A stretch of 64,000 nucleotides of DNA from Saccharomyces uvarum (lineage: Eukaryota; Ascomycota; Saccharomycetes; Saccharomycetales; Saccharomycetaceae): assembly GCA_947243795.1 (NCBI GenBank), contig OX365935.1:186001-250000 (forward strand). The letters are read 5' to 3'. Below are positions 47,661 through 57,490 of the stretch, piece by piece (positions within the stretch are counted from its first letter, which is position 1; every line of letters starts with the position of its first letter). A program made the translations under genes and the position numbers. The notes below the pieces were generated by a model, which worked only from the letters and a program-made list of their open reading frames with translations, was not told where the DNA came from and made no database searches.

Positions 47661-49409
47661 ATGCCGAAAAGAAAAATAGCCTCAAACAAGGAGAATGGCA
47701 GGCGTACGTTCTCTCACGATGACTTAACCCCACAAATCCAGGAGTTTCAAAATTTAATGGATCTCGAATCTCAGAAAGTGGAGACCATTAGACAGTCATA
47801 TTCAAGGCAGAATTCCCTATTGGCCAAGGATAACTCCATATTAAAGATCAAAGTAAATGGCTTGGAGAAGAAAATAAGTCAGCTGGTACAAGAAAATGTG
47901 GCTCTTCGATCTAAGACATCTATAAGCGAGGCTATTTACAGGGAACGGTTGAACAACCAACTACAGACTATCGAAAATGGGATCATACAAAGGTTCGATG
48001 AGATTTTTTATATATTTGACAATGTTCGTAAGAATGAAAGTCTACCCAGTTCAAATTTGAAATCCATGCTGAAAAGAACCAGCTCCAGATCGAGATCATG
48101 CTCACTGTCGTCACCCACATACTTGAAAAGCTACACAGAGCCATTGAACTGTCAGAACACGCCGTCAAATGAATCAAGCTTTAATAAAGACGACGGCCAA
48201 GATCTTGAGCACAAGTCTAAAAAAAGGAAAAGCTCTAGGCGGCAATCCATGTTTATTTCCACAAGTTTAGAGTCAGATGATGAAGCCAACGAAAAGGAAC
48301 CAATAACGGATGAACCTTCCGCAAACCTACCCAGAGAACTGCACGAGACTTTGCAAAGAGATGAAACAATGGACCAATTAGATGTAGACGAAGATATTGA
48401 GTCAACCAGCAATTTTACCAACTCTGTTATAGAATATTCTATACCAGAGGAAAACTCTACGGAACCCGAGCATTCATCTTCCAAACTAGAAATATTTAAT
48501 GATAGTACGGACATGCTAGGTACGGCATCGTTGAATACATTACCCTTACCTTTACCCTTGCCGGTTCTCTCGACTACTTTACCGGCTACAACTACTAATA
48601 CTACAGCCACGTCTTCATCGAATTCTTCAACAAATTCGCATTCGAAGACCAAAATCAAACATTCCATGAAGCCACCTAGGATAGAATTGAAGAAAAAAAT
48701 TATTGACGAAGTCATGCCTGTAAGTAATATGAGCAATAGCAGTGATATCACTTTTAGTAGGACAAGACGAACTCGTGGTAAAGCTGTAGATTATACGTTA
48801 CCTTCATTAAGGGCCAAGATGAGAAGGCCTTCGGAAAAACTAGTAGATGCCACTACTATGATTGATATACATGATTTACAAGTTTCCAAAAAAAACAGCA
48901 TGACTGTAAATAACAGGAAGAGTCTCTCCCCTGATACAATACCCGATGAACCGCAGTTGAAAGAAGTGGTCGTTTCTAAAGATTATGGAACTCCAAAGGA
49001 AAAGATAATAGAGAAGCAAGTAACAAACGAGACCACCCCACTAACTAATATCAACAACAATAACAACAAAAAAATAACCAATAATCATAGCATCAAAAAA
49101 GCATCACCTTTACTTGATATTACCAATAAATCCGAGAATAAGAGAAAAGTAGTAAAAACTAAAAAACTGTTTAAAAATGCAATTGTCAACAATCTATCCG
49201 ATGAAAACTCTACCTCGCGACGTTCTAAGTTGCCAAATGGAAATATAGACATCAGCAGAAACAGTAATAATTGCAATCCTAATCTTAATAGCGCTAATAA
49301 TAAGTCCGTTAGCTTTAGATTAAATGAGGATGATTTAGCAATATTTGATCTATTTGGAAATGACAAGACAATGAAACATCAACCGAAGACATATCGAACC
49401 AAGAAATGA
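47661..49409 (+). CDS. SGO1: Sgo1, shugoshin
   Basis: The start MPKRKIASNKEN gives 582 residues (590 in S. cerevisiae); an ATG three codons upstream is also in frame. Sgo1 protects pericentromeric cohesin by recruiting PP2A-Rts1 and senses lack of sister kinetochore tension, through condensin and Ipl1 recruitment. The N-terminal coiled coil (about 40-90) binds PP2A. The basic SGO motif RTRRTRGKAVDYTLPSLRAK (about 375-395) binds H2A phosphorylated by Bub1. The region between is acidic and Ser-rich, with a PLPLPLPLP repeat at about 298. Asn tracts near 455-470 and the end vary. It converges on CDC21. Confidence 0.96.
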   Translation: MPKRKIASNKENGRRTFSHDDLTPQIQEFQNLMDLESQKVETIRQSYSRQNSLLAKDNSILKIKVNGLEKKISQLVQENVALRSKTSISEAIYRERLNNQLQTIENGIIQRFDEIFYIFDNVRKNESLPSSNLKSMLKRTSSRSRSCSLSSPTYLKSYTEPLNCQNTPSNESSFNKDDGQDLEHKSKKRKSSRRQSMFISTSLESDDEANEKEPITDEPSANLPRELHETLQRDETMDQLDVDEDIESTSNFTNSVIEYSIPEENSTEPEHSSSKLEIFNDSTDMLGTASLNTLPLPLPLPVLSTTLPATTTNTTATSSSNSSTNSHSKTKIKHSMKPPRIELKKKIIDEVMPVSNMSNSSDITFSRTRRTRGKAVDYTLPSLRAKMRRPSEKLVDATTMIDIHDLQVSKKNSMTVNNRKSLSPDTIPDEPQLKEVVVSKDYGTPKEKIIEKQVTNETTPLTNINNNNNKKITNNHSIKKASPLLDITNKSENKRKVVKTKKLFKNAIVNNLSDENSTSRRSKLPNGNIDISRNSNNCNPNLNSANNKSVSFRLNEDDLAIFDLFGNDKTMKHQPKTYRTKK

Positions 49410-49549
49410 TACATACTCTACTTATTCTGGTATTCTTTATTAATATCTATACTTTTTGCATAATAAACCACTGTTCTATATACATTCATTTGTGTGTGTG
49501 TATATATACATAATTACTCTTTTTCTTCTCCTTTCTCTATCCATGTCGT

Positions 49550-50464
49550 CTATACGCTCATTTTCATTTGGATTCTTGGATGGGGGTTGTAGTCTTCAAT
49601 TTCAAAATCTTCTAACTTAAAGTCATCCATTTCTGTAATGTCCCTCTTAATCTTTAATTTGGGGAATGGTCTTGGATCTCTTGAGATTTGTTCCTTTAAG
49701 GCTTCAATATGATCCTTATACACATGCGCATCTCCCAAAGTATGAATGAACTCACCCGGTTCCATATCGACGACTTTCGCGATCATTCTAGTCAACAGGG
49801 CATATGAGGCGATATTAAATGGCACACCTAGCCCCATATCACAGGAACGTTGGTACAACAAACATGAAAGGCGAGGTTTACCACTCCCACTTCCCTCTTT
49901 GGGGAAACTGACATAAAACTGTGAAAAAATATGGCATGGCGGTAAGGCCATCTTGTCAAAATCTGCAGGATTCCAAGCACTCATGATGATTCTTCTATCG
50001 TAAGGGTTTGTCTTTAATTTGTATATAACCTGCTTTAGCTGATCGATACCTTGTCCGGTGTAGTCATCATCGCAAGTTTTGTATTTGGCACCAAAATGTC
50101 TCCATTGGAATCCATAAACGGGGCCCAGGTCTCCTACTTTCCTATCCGTGAGCCCCATCTTATCCAAATATTCACGAGACCCATTACCGTCCCAAATTTT
50201 AACACCTTGTTCAGATAAGATATTAGCATCTGTAGCACCGGCTACAAACCATAATAATTCTAGTATGATCCCCCTGGTAAAGACCTTCTTTGTAGTCAGT
50301 AGCGGGAAAGTATCGTCACGCAAACTAAAACGCAACTGAGGTGGTGCAAAGAGACTCAATGTACCAGTGCCTGTTCTATCTGGTCTAAATTCACCTTCTT
50401 TGATGATTCTTTCGCATAAATCAAGGTATTGTTGTTCTTCTTTGTTTTGTCCATTTACAGTCAT
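49550..50464 (-). CDS. CDC21: Thymidylate synthase
   Basis: The start [12 protein letters not shown] gives 304 residues, the S. cerevisiae length; the frame stays open 33 codons upstream without a convincing start. The enzyme converts dUMP and methylene-tetrahydrofolate to dTMP and dihydrofolate. Visible: [13 protein letters not shown] near the N-terminus with the phosphate-binding Arg, the catalytic Cys in [12 protein letters not shown] (about 177), [10 protein letters not shown] upstream of it, and [15 protein letters not shown] with folate and nucleotide contacts. All are intact. Two MCB elements upstream fit G1/S expression by MBF. Confidence 0.99.
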   Translation of the reverse strand: MTVNGQNKEEQQYLDLCERIIKEGEFRPDRTGTGTLSLFAPPQLRFSLRDDTFPLLTTKKVFTRGIILELLWFVAGATDANILSEQGVKIWDGNGSREYLDKMGLTDRKVGDLGPVYGFQWRHFGAKYKTCDDDYTGQGIDQLKQVIYKLKTNPYDRRIIMSAWNPADFDKMALPPCHIFSQFYVSFPKEGSGSGKPRLSCLLYQRSCDMGLGVPFNIASYALLTRMIAKVVDMEPGEFIHTLGDAHVYKDHIEALKEQISRDPRPFPKLKIKRDITEMDDFKLEDFEIEDYNPHPRIQMKMSV

Positions 50465-51117
50465 GGTATATTGCTTTGTTGTGATCGTCTGTTTGTGATC
50501 GTTGGATGGTTGAAATGTACCCACAATTACAAATAATTGCAAGAACTGCAATTTCAGCAGCACTACATCGTAAATATACCAGCAAACGCGTCAATAAAAT
50601 TTCCTTTTTTCCCATCCCATTCCATATAACGCGTCAAAGTGAAAAAGGAATCAAGTCGATAAAGAGCATCTTTCCGATCCATGTAATCCCATCAGATGCT
50701 ACTCACGCAATGCGGCACTTCTTTCAATGACTGCAATACAATGGGTAAAAATTCTGTGTCAGATTTGCTGTTTTTTTCCACCTTACTTACTCGTTGGTGT
50801 AAACCTTCATCAAGCCCCTTTTGGGCAGAAGAAAAAGGAAGTATTATCTAGTATGCATGACACGCGGTAGTAATACAGACGTCCAGACCGTGTGACGATA
50901 GACCACTGAAAGTTTCATCGCTATCACCTCAATAAAGAAGGTCGGTGTTGTTGTTGAGGCATTAGCGAATGAGCGGAGTAATTACCCTACCCCGGCAAGA
51001 ACTGAATGAATAAGAATTAACCTGAATGCGTATAGATTTGCCAGCGCTGCCATCTTGACATGGAGCTTGATAGATCAGACGAAGTAGCAACAACGACACT
51101 CTGATAAGCATATTACG
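50465..51117. other. CDC21-UFE1 divergent promoter
   Basis: A 653-bp divergent promoter with two MCB elements on the CDC21 side. No motif is recognised for UFE1, and no further gene is seen. Confidence 0.55.
50586..50634. promoter_or_regulatory. Two MCB elements (MBF sites) of CDC21
   Basis: Perfect ACGCGT hexamers occur at 50586-50591 and 50629-50634, 122 and 165 bp upstream of the CDC21 start, both within the longer form AACGCGTCA. CDC21 is a classic MBF target expressed at G1/S. Confidence 0.85.
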
Positions 51118-52161
51118 ATGTCGAACTTGACTCCGTTATTCCAGAAATATGTTGCTGTGATTGAAGAAACTAGAAAAGAACAAAATCTAGATGATATAGA
51201 TGATGATGTCAAAGACGAAAAACAGAATTTGGTGAACACTGATGAAATACGCGAATTGGTTAATGATTCTTTTATTAAAGAATGTGCGAAACTATTAAAA
51301 TCCCTTATTGAATTGAACAAAGTCATAAAGCAAATTGAAAAAAACTATTTGGATGATTTGAATATGAGCGATGTGGAAAAGGACGAATTTGACATGGAGT
51401 GTAGGTTGCAAATTCAACAATATTTCAAGAAATTTGAATTCCTAGAAAATTACGAAATGGAAAGGCACAGTTTGATTATAAAGAAGCTTCAATCAAAACC
51501 TCATAAGTGGTCAAATTTACTTTCCAATAAGAATAAGACTTTTAGAAATGTAATACATCCGCAAGATGTTCAAAAAGGGGTCCACGAATTCAGATTAGGT
51601 GTCCTTCGATGCCTGAACTTATGGATTAAATACGTTTCTTCCAAATTCACCTCAATTCAGCAAGAGAGATTAATATTGGAGAACAAGATGAATTTTAATT
51701 CCACACCCGTGCCCACTTCATCTAATAATGTAGAGGATTTTCCTGCAGATGTAATAGATATTTCAGTGTCACAAACTGCTCCAGTCGAAACAGTACAAGA
51801 TGAAGTAAAGCATTATGAGGAAACGATATCCAAGCTATCTCAGCAGCAGTTACAAGTATTAGAAACAGAACATTCGGAACTATTAAATCAAAAAAACGAG
51901 CAGTTGAAAAAAATAGATACCATAAACAAAACAATTCTGGATGTTGTTAATATACAGAATGAACTGTCCAATCATTTAACGGTACAATCACAGAATATTA
52001 ATTTAATGCTAAATAATCAAGATGATATTGAAATAAACATTAAAAAGGGGAATAATGAACTACGTAAAGCAAAGAGAGCCGCCGGGAGAACCGCTAAAAT
52101 GACCACTTATAGTGCCATTATCATGGGTATCTTTATCCTTCTCCTCGATTACGTGGGTTAA
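51118..52161 (+). CDS. UFE1: Ufe1, ER t-SNARE (syntaxin 18)
   Basis: The 347-residue protein matches Ufe1 (346 in S. cerevisiae), the ER syntaxin that receives retrograde COPI vesicles with Sec20 and Use1 and also supports ER membrane fusion. The N-terminal helical domain (1-230) includes an acidic opening segment that is diverged from S. cerevisiae. The SNARE motif covers about 260-322, and a single C-terminal membrane anchor (about 327-344) ends GIFILLLDYVG. It converges on SKI7 with 111 bp between. Confidence 0.97.
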   Translation: MSNLTPLFQKYVAVIEETRKEQNLDDIDDDVKDEKQNLVNTDEIRELVNDSFIKECAKLLKSLIELNKVIKQIEKNYLDDLNMSDVEKDEFDMECRLQIQQYFKKFEFLENYEMERHSLIIKKLQSKPHKWSNLLSNKNKTFRNVIHPQDVQKGVHEFRLGVLRCLNLWIKYVSSKFTSIQQERLILENKMNFNSTPVPTSSNNVEDFPADVIDISVSQTAPVETVQDEVKHYEETISKLSQQQLQVLETEHSELLNQKNEQLKKIDTINKTILDVVNIQNELSNHLTVQSQNINLMLNNQDDIEINIKKGNNELRKAKRAAGRTAKMTTYSAIIMGIFILLLDYVG

Positions 52162-52272
52162 TACATGTTCATAACGTATGTGTATAAGTGCTTGCAAGAG
52201 AATATTCTATCATTTATATTTATGTTACTGGTTTATAAAAATCATAAAAGTAATCTCCTGATCGCATGCTTA

Positions 52273-54492
52273 TTAACATGCGATTCTTCCCACTGCAACG
52301 ATTCTATGGTCTGTCGATGTTAAAACAACATCATTTGTAACATATTTAGAACTAATCACGTTTAGAGCAAAATCTGACGCCATAATGTCGACTTCAATTA
52401 TTAGTGATTGGTTTGGGTTAATTGAACTAGCGTTAGTTCCAACAATCTTCACTAATTTAATTGTGGTGTATATTAAATCACGGTAAAGAATCAATTCAGA
52501 ATCTAAAACTATAGGGTCACTGAACAGGCAAGTTTGGATTGTCAATGTCATTGACCGCAAGTTTAATAACTTTAGAGAATTTGGTAAATTTGGTGATAAA
52601 GTGTTTGCTTTTCTAGGGGAAATTATTAAATCGTTTTTATGAATATGAATTTGCTTTTTCGCAAATTCATTCGTATGGTGAATTTTAACATGGATTTCTA
52701 AAATGTCAGAGTGTACACCAACGGGTGAACGATTTTTTGTATCAGGCCTAAAGTTCAGTCTAGATTTTATCATCTTTGTAATGATACCGTAATAGCTGTT
52801 GTCTTCATATGGACCATGAATCTCAATCGTTTGGCCAGATTGGATATATCCACTTTTGATGAAAACTTTAAGCGATATATAGTTGTTTTCCGCAGATGAT
52901 GGAAGAACAGGATTATGAAGCACTATACCAGTAAATGGCTCGTCCAAAGTTGTTTCTATCTTATTCATGTTGGCCTCCATTAATGAATACAGATGAGATA
53001 GAAACGTTGGTCCTGAATACCATTCGGGTACATCATTTATAGAGTCAAACTCGGATTTGTATTTAGACTTGGTAACAACGTTATTAGCACTGTTCAAATT
53101 TGAACCTGATAAACCGGAACATGGAATGAATTGGAATTGTGTGGTTTCCCATTGAAAGGTTTCCGTTAACATGTACTGTAGTTCAGATTGAATCATTTCT
53201 AACCTTAGTTTGTCCCAACTAATCAAATCTGCCTTATTCAAAAGAATAATCAATTGCTTTTTGTATGTGGAGGTCATGTTCAAGTATGATATGATTCTTA
53301 AAATTTCATAAATCTTGTTAGTTGGACCATCTAATGATTTTTCCCAAGAATCATAGTTACAATCGATAACTAATGTAAAAACATCGGAGTTAAATGTCAA
53401 AATTGAGTTTATGGTTTCCCTGTCGAAAAATTCGGCATTCCCGGGAGTGTCTATAAGTGTCAAGGATGATGATGATGGTAGTAGAGAATTTTCCACTTGA
53501 ACTGTCTTTCTGAACATCGAAAATCCACTCTCTCTTTCTATTTTGGTGTTATCTACAATAATCTTGAAATGGTTGGAAGTCGTTGCATCAAAGTTATCAA
53601 CGTTTTTCTTTAAATCTCTTATTGAGGCCATAGAAATTTCATTCAATTCATATAGAATATGTCCCACCAGAGTGGATTTACCTGAATTTGTATCACCAAG
53701 GAATAAGCAAGTTAAATTTAAAGGATGATTGGCAATGAATGAATTCACATCAATTGATTCAATTGGAGGTGTTTGTAGCTCAATTAATTCATTTTTATCG
53801 GCCTTCGATTTTGATTCGATACTCAAATTTACTAATTTTTCATTAAAAGCGTTTAATTGAGCTGACTGTATTATATCATCAGGACTTGGTTTGTTGAAAT
53901 TTTCTATGGTATTGTCATGAGTTGTTTTCGGTACAGTAGAAGGTTGGAAAATAGTAAAGAGCTCATTATAGTGTTTTTTTATAGGTAAAGATGACGACAA
54001 TGTGTCTGATTCTTTTGACTTGTTATTTGAGACAAAGTCTGTGAACGCAAAACCTTTAGTTTGCTTTATCCGCTCATGTTCTTTCAAAGAAAAACAGTAA
54101 TTTATTTCGTTTAGAACATTCCATGGATCTTCAAGATCGAGGTTAATATTGGACGACCTGTTTTCGACAGAGGATTGACTTTCCGCGCTTTTCGAAGGTG
54201 ATGATTTTGCCTTTGTGTCTAAATCATATGGTTTCCTTAAGGCAGATAGTTTTGAACTTAATGTGAAAGTATGTTGATTTGAAGTATTGTCGTTTTTTGT
54301 AATTCTATCTTTCGCAAGCAGGGACCTTAAATCTTTTTTTTTGGATTCACCATTGATACTTTTAGCTTCTCTGTTCTTATGCAGTCTTTCTAGTAAGGAA
54401 GCACTTTTAGAAGTATTTTGTGATTGGACTATGTTTGAGGGGTCTTTCGACTTTTCTAGTCTTTTTCTTGCTAACTGTTCTAATAGAGACAT
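52273..54492 (-). CDS. SKI7: Ski7, exosome-Ski complex adaptor
   Basis: The 739-residue protein is Ski7 (747 in S. cerevisiae), which bridges the cytoplasmic exosome and the Ski helicase for 3'-5' mRNA decay, including nonstop decay. It is the duplicate of Hbs1. The N-terminal 250 residues hold the Ski- and exosome-binding segments. A GTPase-like domain follows with P-loop GDTNSGKS (266-273), DTPGN (348-352) and NKAD. In the DxPG motif the usual next residue, the catalytic His of elongation-factor-type GTPases, is Asn here; this agrees with Ski7 being a non-hydrolysing or inactive GTPase relative. Two beta-barrel domains end the protein. No intron is seen. Confidence 0.96.
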   Translation of the reverse strand: MSLLEQLARKRLEKSKDPSNIVQSQNTSKSASLLERLHKNREAKSINGESKKKDLRSLLAKDRITKNDNTSNQHTFTLSSKLSALRKPYDLDTKAKSSPSKSAESQSSVENRSSNINLDLEDPWNVLNEINYCFSLKEHERIKQTKGFAFTDFVSNNKSKESDTLSSSLPIKKHYNELFTIFQPSTVPKTTHDNTIENFNKPSPDDIIQSAQLNAFNEKLVNLSIESKSKADKNELIELQTPPIESIDVNSFIANHPLNLTCLFLGDTNSGKSTLVGHILYELNEISMASIRDLKKNVDNFDATTSNHFKIIVDNTKIERESGFSMFRKTVQVENSLLPSSSSLTLIDTPGNAEFFDRETINSILTFNSDVFTLVIDCNYDSWEKSLDGPTNKIYEILRIISYLNMTSTYKKQLIILLNKADLISWDKLRLEMIQSELQYMLTETFQWETTQFQFIPCSGLSGSNLNSANNVVTKSKYKSEFDSINDVPEWYSGPTFLSHLYSLMEANMNKIETTLDEPFTGIVLHNPVLPSSAENNYISLKVFIKSGYIQSGQTIEIHGPYEDNSYYGIITKMIKSRLNFRPDTKNRSPVGVHSDILEIHVKIHHTNEFAKKQIHIHKNDLIISPRKANTLSPNLPNSLKLLNLRSMTLTIQTCLFSDPIVLDSELILYRDLIYTTIKLVKIVGTNASSINPNQSLIIEVDIMASDFALNVISSKYVTNDVVLTSTDHRIVAVGRIAC

Positions 54493-54786
54493 GATTGATG
54501 GTAATATAGCTTTTATAGACTGCCTCCTCTTACGGATCTTGGGAGATATCTAAGGTTCAATATTCCATTTAGTTACGTAGTAACTAAATATACTTTATAG
54601 CACACACTCGTCCGGGTCATATATATGTTAACCCGCAGCTTGAAAATTGAAAATTGAAAAATGAGTGCCACGAGCAGAAGCCAATCTCAAAATGAAAATG
54701 CTCGGTGTTAACATTATAAAGCTCATCAACATACAACTTGCGAAAAGGTCTCAGTCTAAAGCGGCTTAACAGAACAAGTTACCAGC

Positions 54787-55494
54787 ATGGCAGACCATGG
54801 TAGTGCCAAATACTGGGCTAAACAGGGCGTTCGTCGAGGACTACAGAAGACTCGCTACTACTGCCAAATATGCCAAAGGCAGTGCAAAGATGCAAATGGA
54901 TTTCAATCGCATAATAAATCGCCGTCGCACTTAAGGAAAGTTGGCCAAGTGACAGCCGAAGACGCCAAACGGTACAACGATCAGTTTGAGAAGGGTTTTT
55001 TGCAGTTGCTGAAGCAGCGGCATGGAGAAAAATGGATCGATGCTAACAAAGTTTACAACGAGTATGTCCAGGACCGCGACCACATCCACATGAATGCAAC
55101 CATGCATCGTTCTTTGACGCAGTTTGTTCGTCACCTAGGCCGAGCTGGAAAAGTGGACGTTGATATAGACATGGATGACAAATCGGAGAATATTGAAGGG
55201 CCCTTGCTTATCAGGGTGTATTCATCGTCTCTATTGCCACCTTCTGAGAAAGATTTCCTACAAGATCAACAAGAAGAACAAGAAACGGTAGCCGCCGAGC
55301 TTTTGAAAAGACAGGTTGATCGTGCCAAGCGACAAATCACAGAGCAGGATGGGTTACCCAAAGTAAAGCTTGAAGTGGGAATAAACGAAGATAGCACCTT
55401 AGAGCCAGTGCGAGTCGCTTTCAACGGTGTCGGGCGGGTAAACAAGAAGAAAAAGAAGGCTCTTCCACGGAAGGACGGGATCAAGTTCCGATGA
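54787..55494 (+). CDS. RTS2: Rts2, Kin17-like zinc-finger protein
   Basis: The 235-residue protein matches Rts2 (232 in S. cerevisiae), a poorly characterised basic protein related to the conserved nuclear factor KIN17. A C2H2-type finger occupies about residues 26-48 (CQICQRQCKDANGFQSH...H), followed by the winged-helix-like Kin17 domain (about 52-160). The C-terminal half is a polar linker ending in a Lys-rich stretch (NKKKKKALPRKDG), a likely nuclear localisation signal. It precedes BUD21 on the same strand. Confidence 0.93.
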   Translation: MADHGSAKYWAKQGVRRGLQKTRYYCQICQRQCKDANGFQSHNKSPSHLRKVGQVTAEDAKRYNDQFEKGFLQLLKQRHGEKWIDANKVYNEYVQDRDHIHMNATMHRSLTQFVRHLGRAGKVDVDIDMDDKSENIEGPLLIRVYSSSLLPPSEKDFLQDQQEEQETVAAELLKRQVDRAKRQITEQDGLPKVKLEVGINEDSTLEPVRVAFNGVGRVNKKKKKALPRKDGIKFR

Positions 55495-55498
55495 TTGA

Positions 55499-55521
55499 AA
55501 ATTTTTCATTAGAGCGATGAG
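55499..55521. promoter_or_regulatory. RRPE and PAC motifs of BUD21
   Basis: AAATTTTTCA (55499-55508, complement of the RRPE TGAAAAATTT) and GCGATGAG (55514-55521, PAC) sit side by side 105-127 bp upstream of BUD21, immediately after the RTS2 stop. The pair is typical of ribosome-biogenesis genes, which fits BUD21 (UTP16). Confidence 0.8.
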
Positions 55522-55625
55522 ATAAACAAAACTAGGTTGGTTCAATGGGGCCAGAGGTCTTTAACAAATCGAAAGAAAAGTTATCGTGAGCCGTGCATAT
55601 TTGTATATACGTATTGAAGGAGACA

Positions 55626-56276
55626 ATGAGTAAGGGACACGTTAAGTTCGATGAAGATGAAAGTGCGGCCAATGCAGCTGCTATCACTGATAGGAAGAAT
55701 AGTATGCAGGTAATATCAAAGAACAATGAGCAAACACATCTGGATAGTGACGAGGAAAGTGATGAGGATGATGCCCCACAAGAAGAAGGACTGCACTCTG
55801 GAAAGAATGAAATAGAATCACGTCTTACTGAAAGGGAAGAGGCCATAAGGTCGGAACAATCACAATTGAAGTCTAAAAGAAGGAAGCAAAATGAACTTTA
55901 CGCTAAGCAGAAGAAAGTGATAAACGAGACAGAGATAGTTGAAGAGACAATTGCTGAACTCCCTGAAGAACTGCTAGATAATATAGATCAGAGGGAGGAA
56001 AGTAGTGCACAGAATTTGTCTTCAAAGCATATAAATTTTGATAAATTCGACGACTCTGATGAAGAAGAAGAAGAAGAAGAAGTAGCCAGGGCCATAAAGG
56101 CCCGAAAGAGAAAGACATTGAAGAACTTGAGAAAAGATTCGGTGAAAAGAGGGAAGTTCAAAATTCAGTTACTACCAACAACACAGGATTCTAAAGCATT
56201 GCCACCAAAGAAAGAATCATCAATCATAAATTCAAGAGATCGTTGGTTGAATAGAAAAACTTTGAATAAAAGGTAA
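55626..56276 (+). CDS. BUD21: Bud21/Utp16, SSU processome component
   Basis: The start MSKGHVKFDEDES gives 216 residues (214 in S. cerevisiae). Bud21/Utp16 belongs to the U3 snoRNP of the small-subunit processome and helps early 18S rRNA processing; deletion slows growth and alters bud site selection. The protein is highly charged, mostly helical and disordered, with an acidic run EEEEEEE (about 161-167) coded by GAA repeats, a basic segment (about 170-190), and a C-terminal NSRDRWLNRKTLNKR. No enzymatic domain is expected. It converges on ATX2 across 100 bp. Confidence 0.94.
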   Translation: MSKGHVKFDEDESAANAAAITDRKNSMQVISKNNEQTHLDSDEESDEDDAPQEEGLHSGKNEIESRLTEREEAIRSEQSQLKSKRRKQNELYAKQKKVINETEIVEETIAELPEELLDNIDQREESSAQNLSSKHINFDKFDDSDEEEEEEEVARAIKARKRKTLKNLRKDSVKRGKFKIQLLPTTQDSKALPPKKESSIINSRDRWLNRKTLNKR

Positions 56277-56376
56277 TATATAGCATACAAATTAATATAA
56301 TAACACAATAACAATAAAAAATTAAAATATCATATATCTATAAAGAATATTATACACATATATCAAAGTGTCTGGG

Positions 56377-57318
56377 CTAGTCTTCCGAAATGCAAAACGA
56401 TATCACTAACGGAATGCTCACACCTAGCAACACATAAATGGATTCATCATGGGGTAAAACAACTTCCTCTTCTACGCTCAAGTCATGATCGTGTGAGCCT
56501 CCACCAACAAACGCTGTGAAAGAGGCATATAACAAACTACCACCACTCATTAACAAAAGATTCCCGCTAATCCAGTCCATTGTTGAGGAATGACTCAAAT
56601 TCATAATGGATAATACTATATATCCAATTGGCGTGGATGATGCAAACAAGAAAACATTACAGATGACCTCCCATTTCAATAAACTCTGTCTTGATATCAT
56701 TAAACTACTTAACGAAAGAACTGCAGGGACCTTATGAATCACGATGGCAATCAATACCACAATAAGTAACGAATCATTATTTGTTGTGGTACCGAGCGCA
56801 ATTCCGTCGGTCAATCCATGAATGAATAAAGCGAATACCACATTGTTTTGTATCAAATTCATCCATATTTGTCTTGGATGATTTATTATGTCTCTCCAAC
56901 TTTGAAACTTTACAGTATCGTGTGTATAGGTCGTTTGCTTTCCGGAAATCCATAATGTCACCAACCTATCGATAATGTAAACTCCTAAAAACCCAATTAG
57001 CAAATTTAGTCCAACATTACCATTATGCTCCACACATGCTTTGATACCTTCTGGTATTACCAACATGAACGAGGTACCTAGCAACATCCCTATACCAAAT
57101 TGTGATAGGACGGCAATTTTGACACGGTAGCCGCTGATTCCACTGTTATTTGTTTGAATATTTGCATTTGTGCTAATATCGGAGTTTGAATCATCACCTT
57201 CTTGATCAATCACGATAGAACTTTTCTGTTTATCAATATAGTACAGCGGGATTAGCCCAATGAGGAAAGTAGCAATTAAGAGGAAACCAGCCAATAATAT
57301 TACTCCCCAAAAATTCAT
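56377..57318 (-). CDS. ATX2: Atx2, Golgi manganese transporter (ZIP family)
   Basis: The 313-residue protein matches Atx2 exactly in length. Atx2 is a Golgi membrane protein of the ZIP family that raises cytosolic Mn2+ and, when overexpressed, suppresses loss of superoxide dismutase. It has eight hydrophobic segments. The metal-binding transmembrane motifs are visible as [10 protein letters not shown] (about 164-173) and the following helix with IHKVPA (about 193-198). The loop between the first spans is polar with an Asn/Ser-rich tract instead of a His-rich loop. It diverges from DIA2 over 172 bp. Confidence 0.96.
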   Translation of the reverse strand: MNFWGVILLAGFLLIATFLIGLIPLYYIDKQKSSIVIDQEGDDSNSDISTNANIQTNNSGISGYRVKIAVLSQFGIGMLLGTSFMLVIPEGIKACVEHNGNVGLNLLIGFLGVYIIDRLVTLWISGKQTTYTHDTVKFQSWRDIINHPRQIWMNLIQNNVVFALFIHGLTDGIALGTTTNNDSLLIVVLIAIVIHKVPAVLSLSSLMISRQSLLKWEVICNVFLFASSTPIGYIVLSIMNLSHSSTMDWISGNLLLMSGGSLLYASFTAFVGGGSHDHDLSVEEEVVLPHDESIYVLLGVSIPLVISFCISED

Positions 57319-57490
57319 TATAATTAGCTTTGCCGCAGAATAGTTTAATCCGCTTTTATTTGAAGTGTCTGCTTAGCTAAACTATTTGTCGTTAATTTTC
57401 TATTGTTATTTCTTGAGAAAAAATTCATAACAAAGATATAAATTATATATATCTCGTATAAAATAAAAACGGGGAAAAAACTACACCCTG

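Noticed and set aside
48540-48565. Reb1 or telomere-like TTACCC repeats in SGO1
   Set aside because: They encode the PLPLPLPLP stretch in frame; the spacing is set by codons, and they lie within coding sequence.
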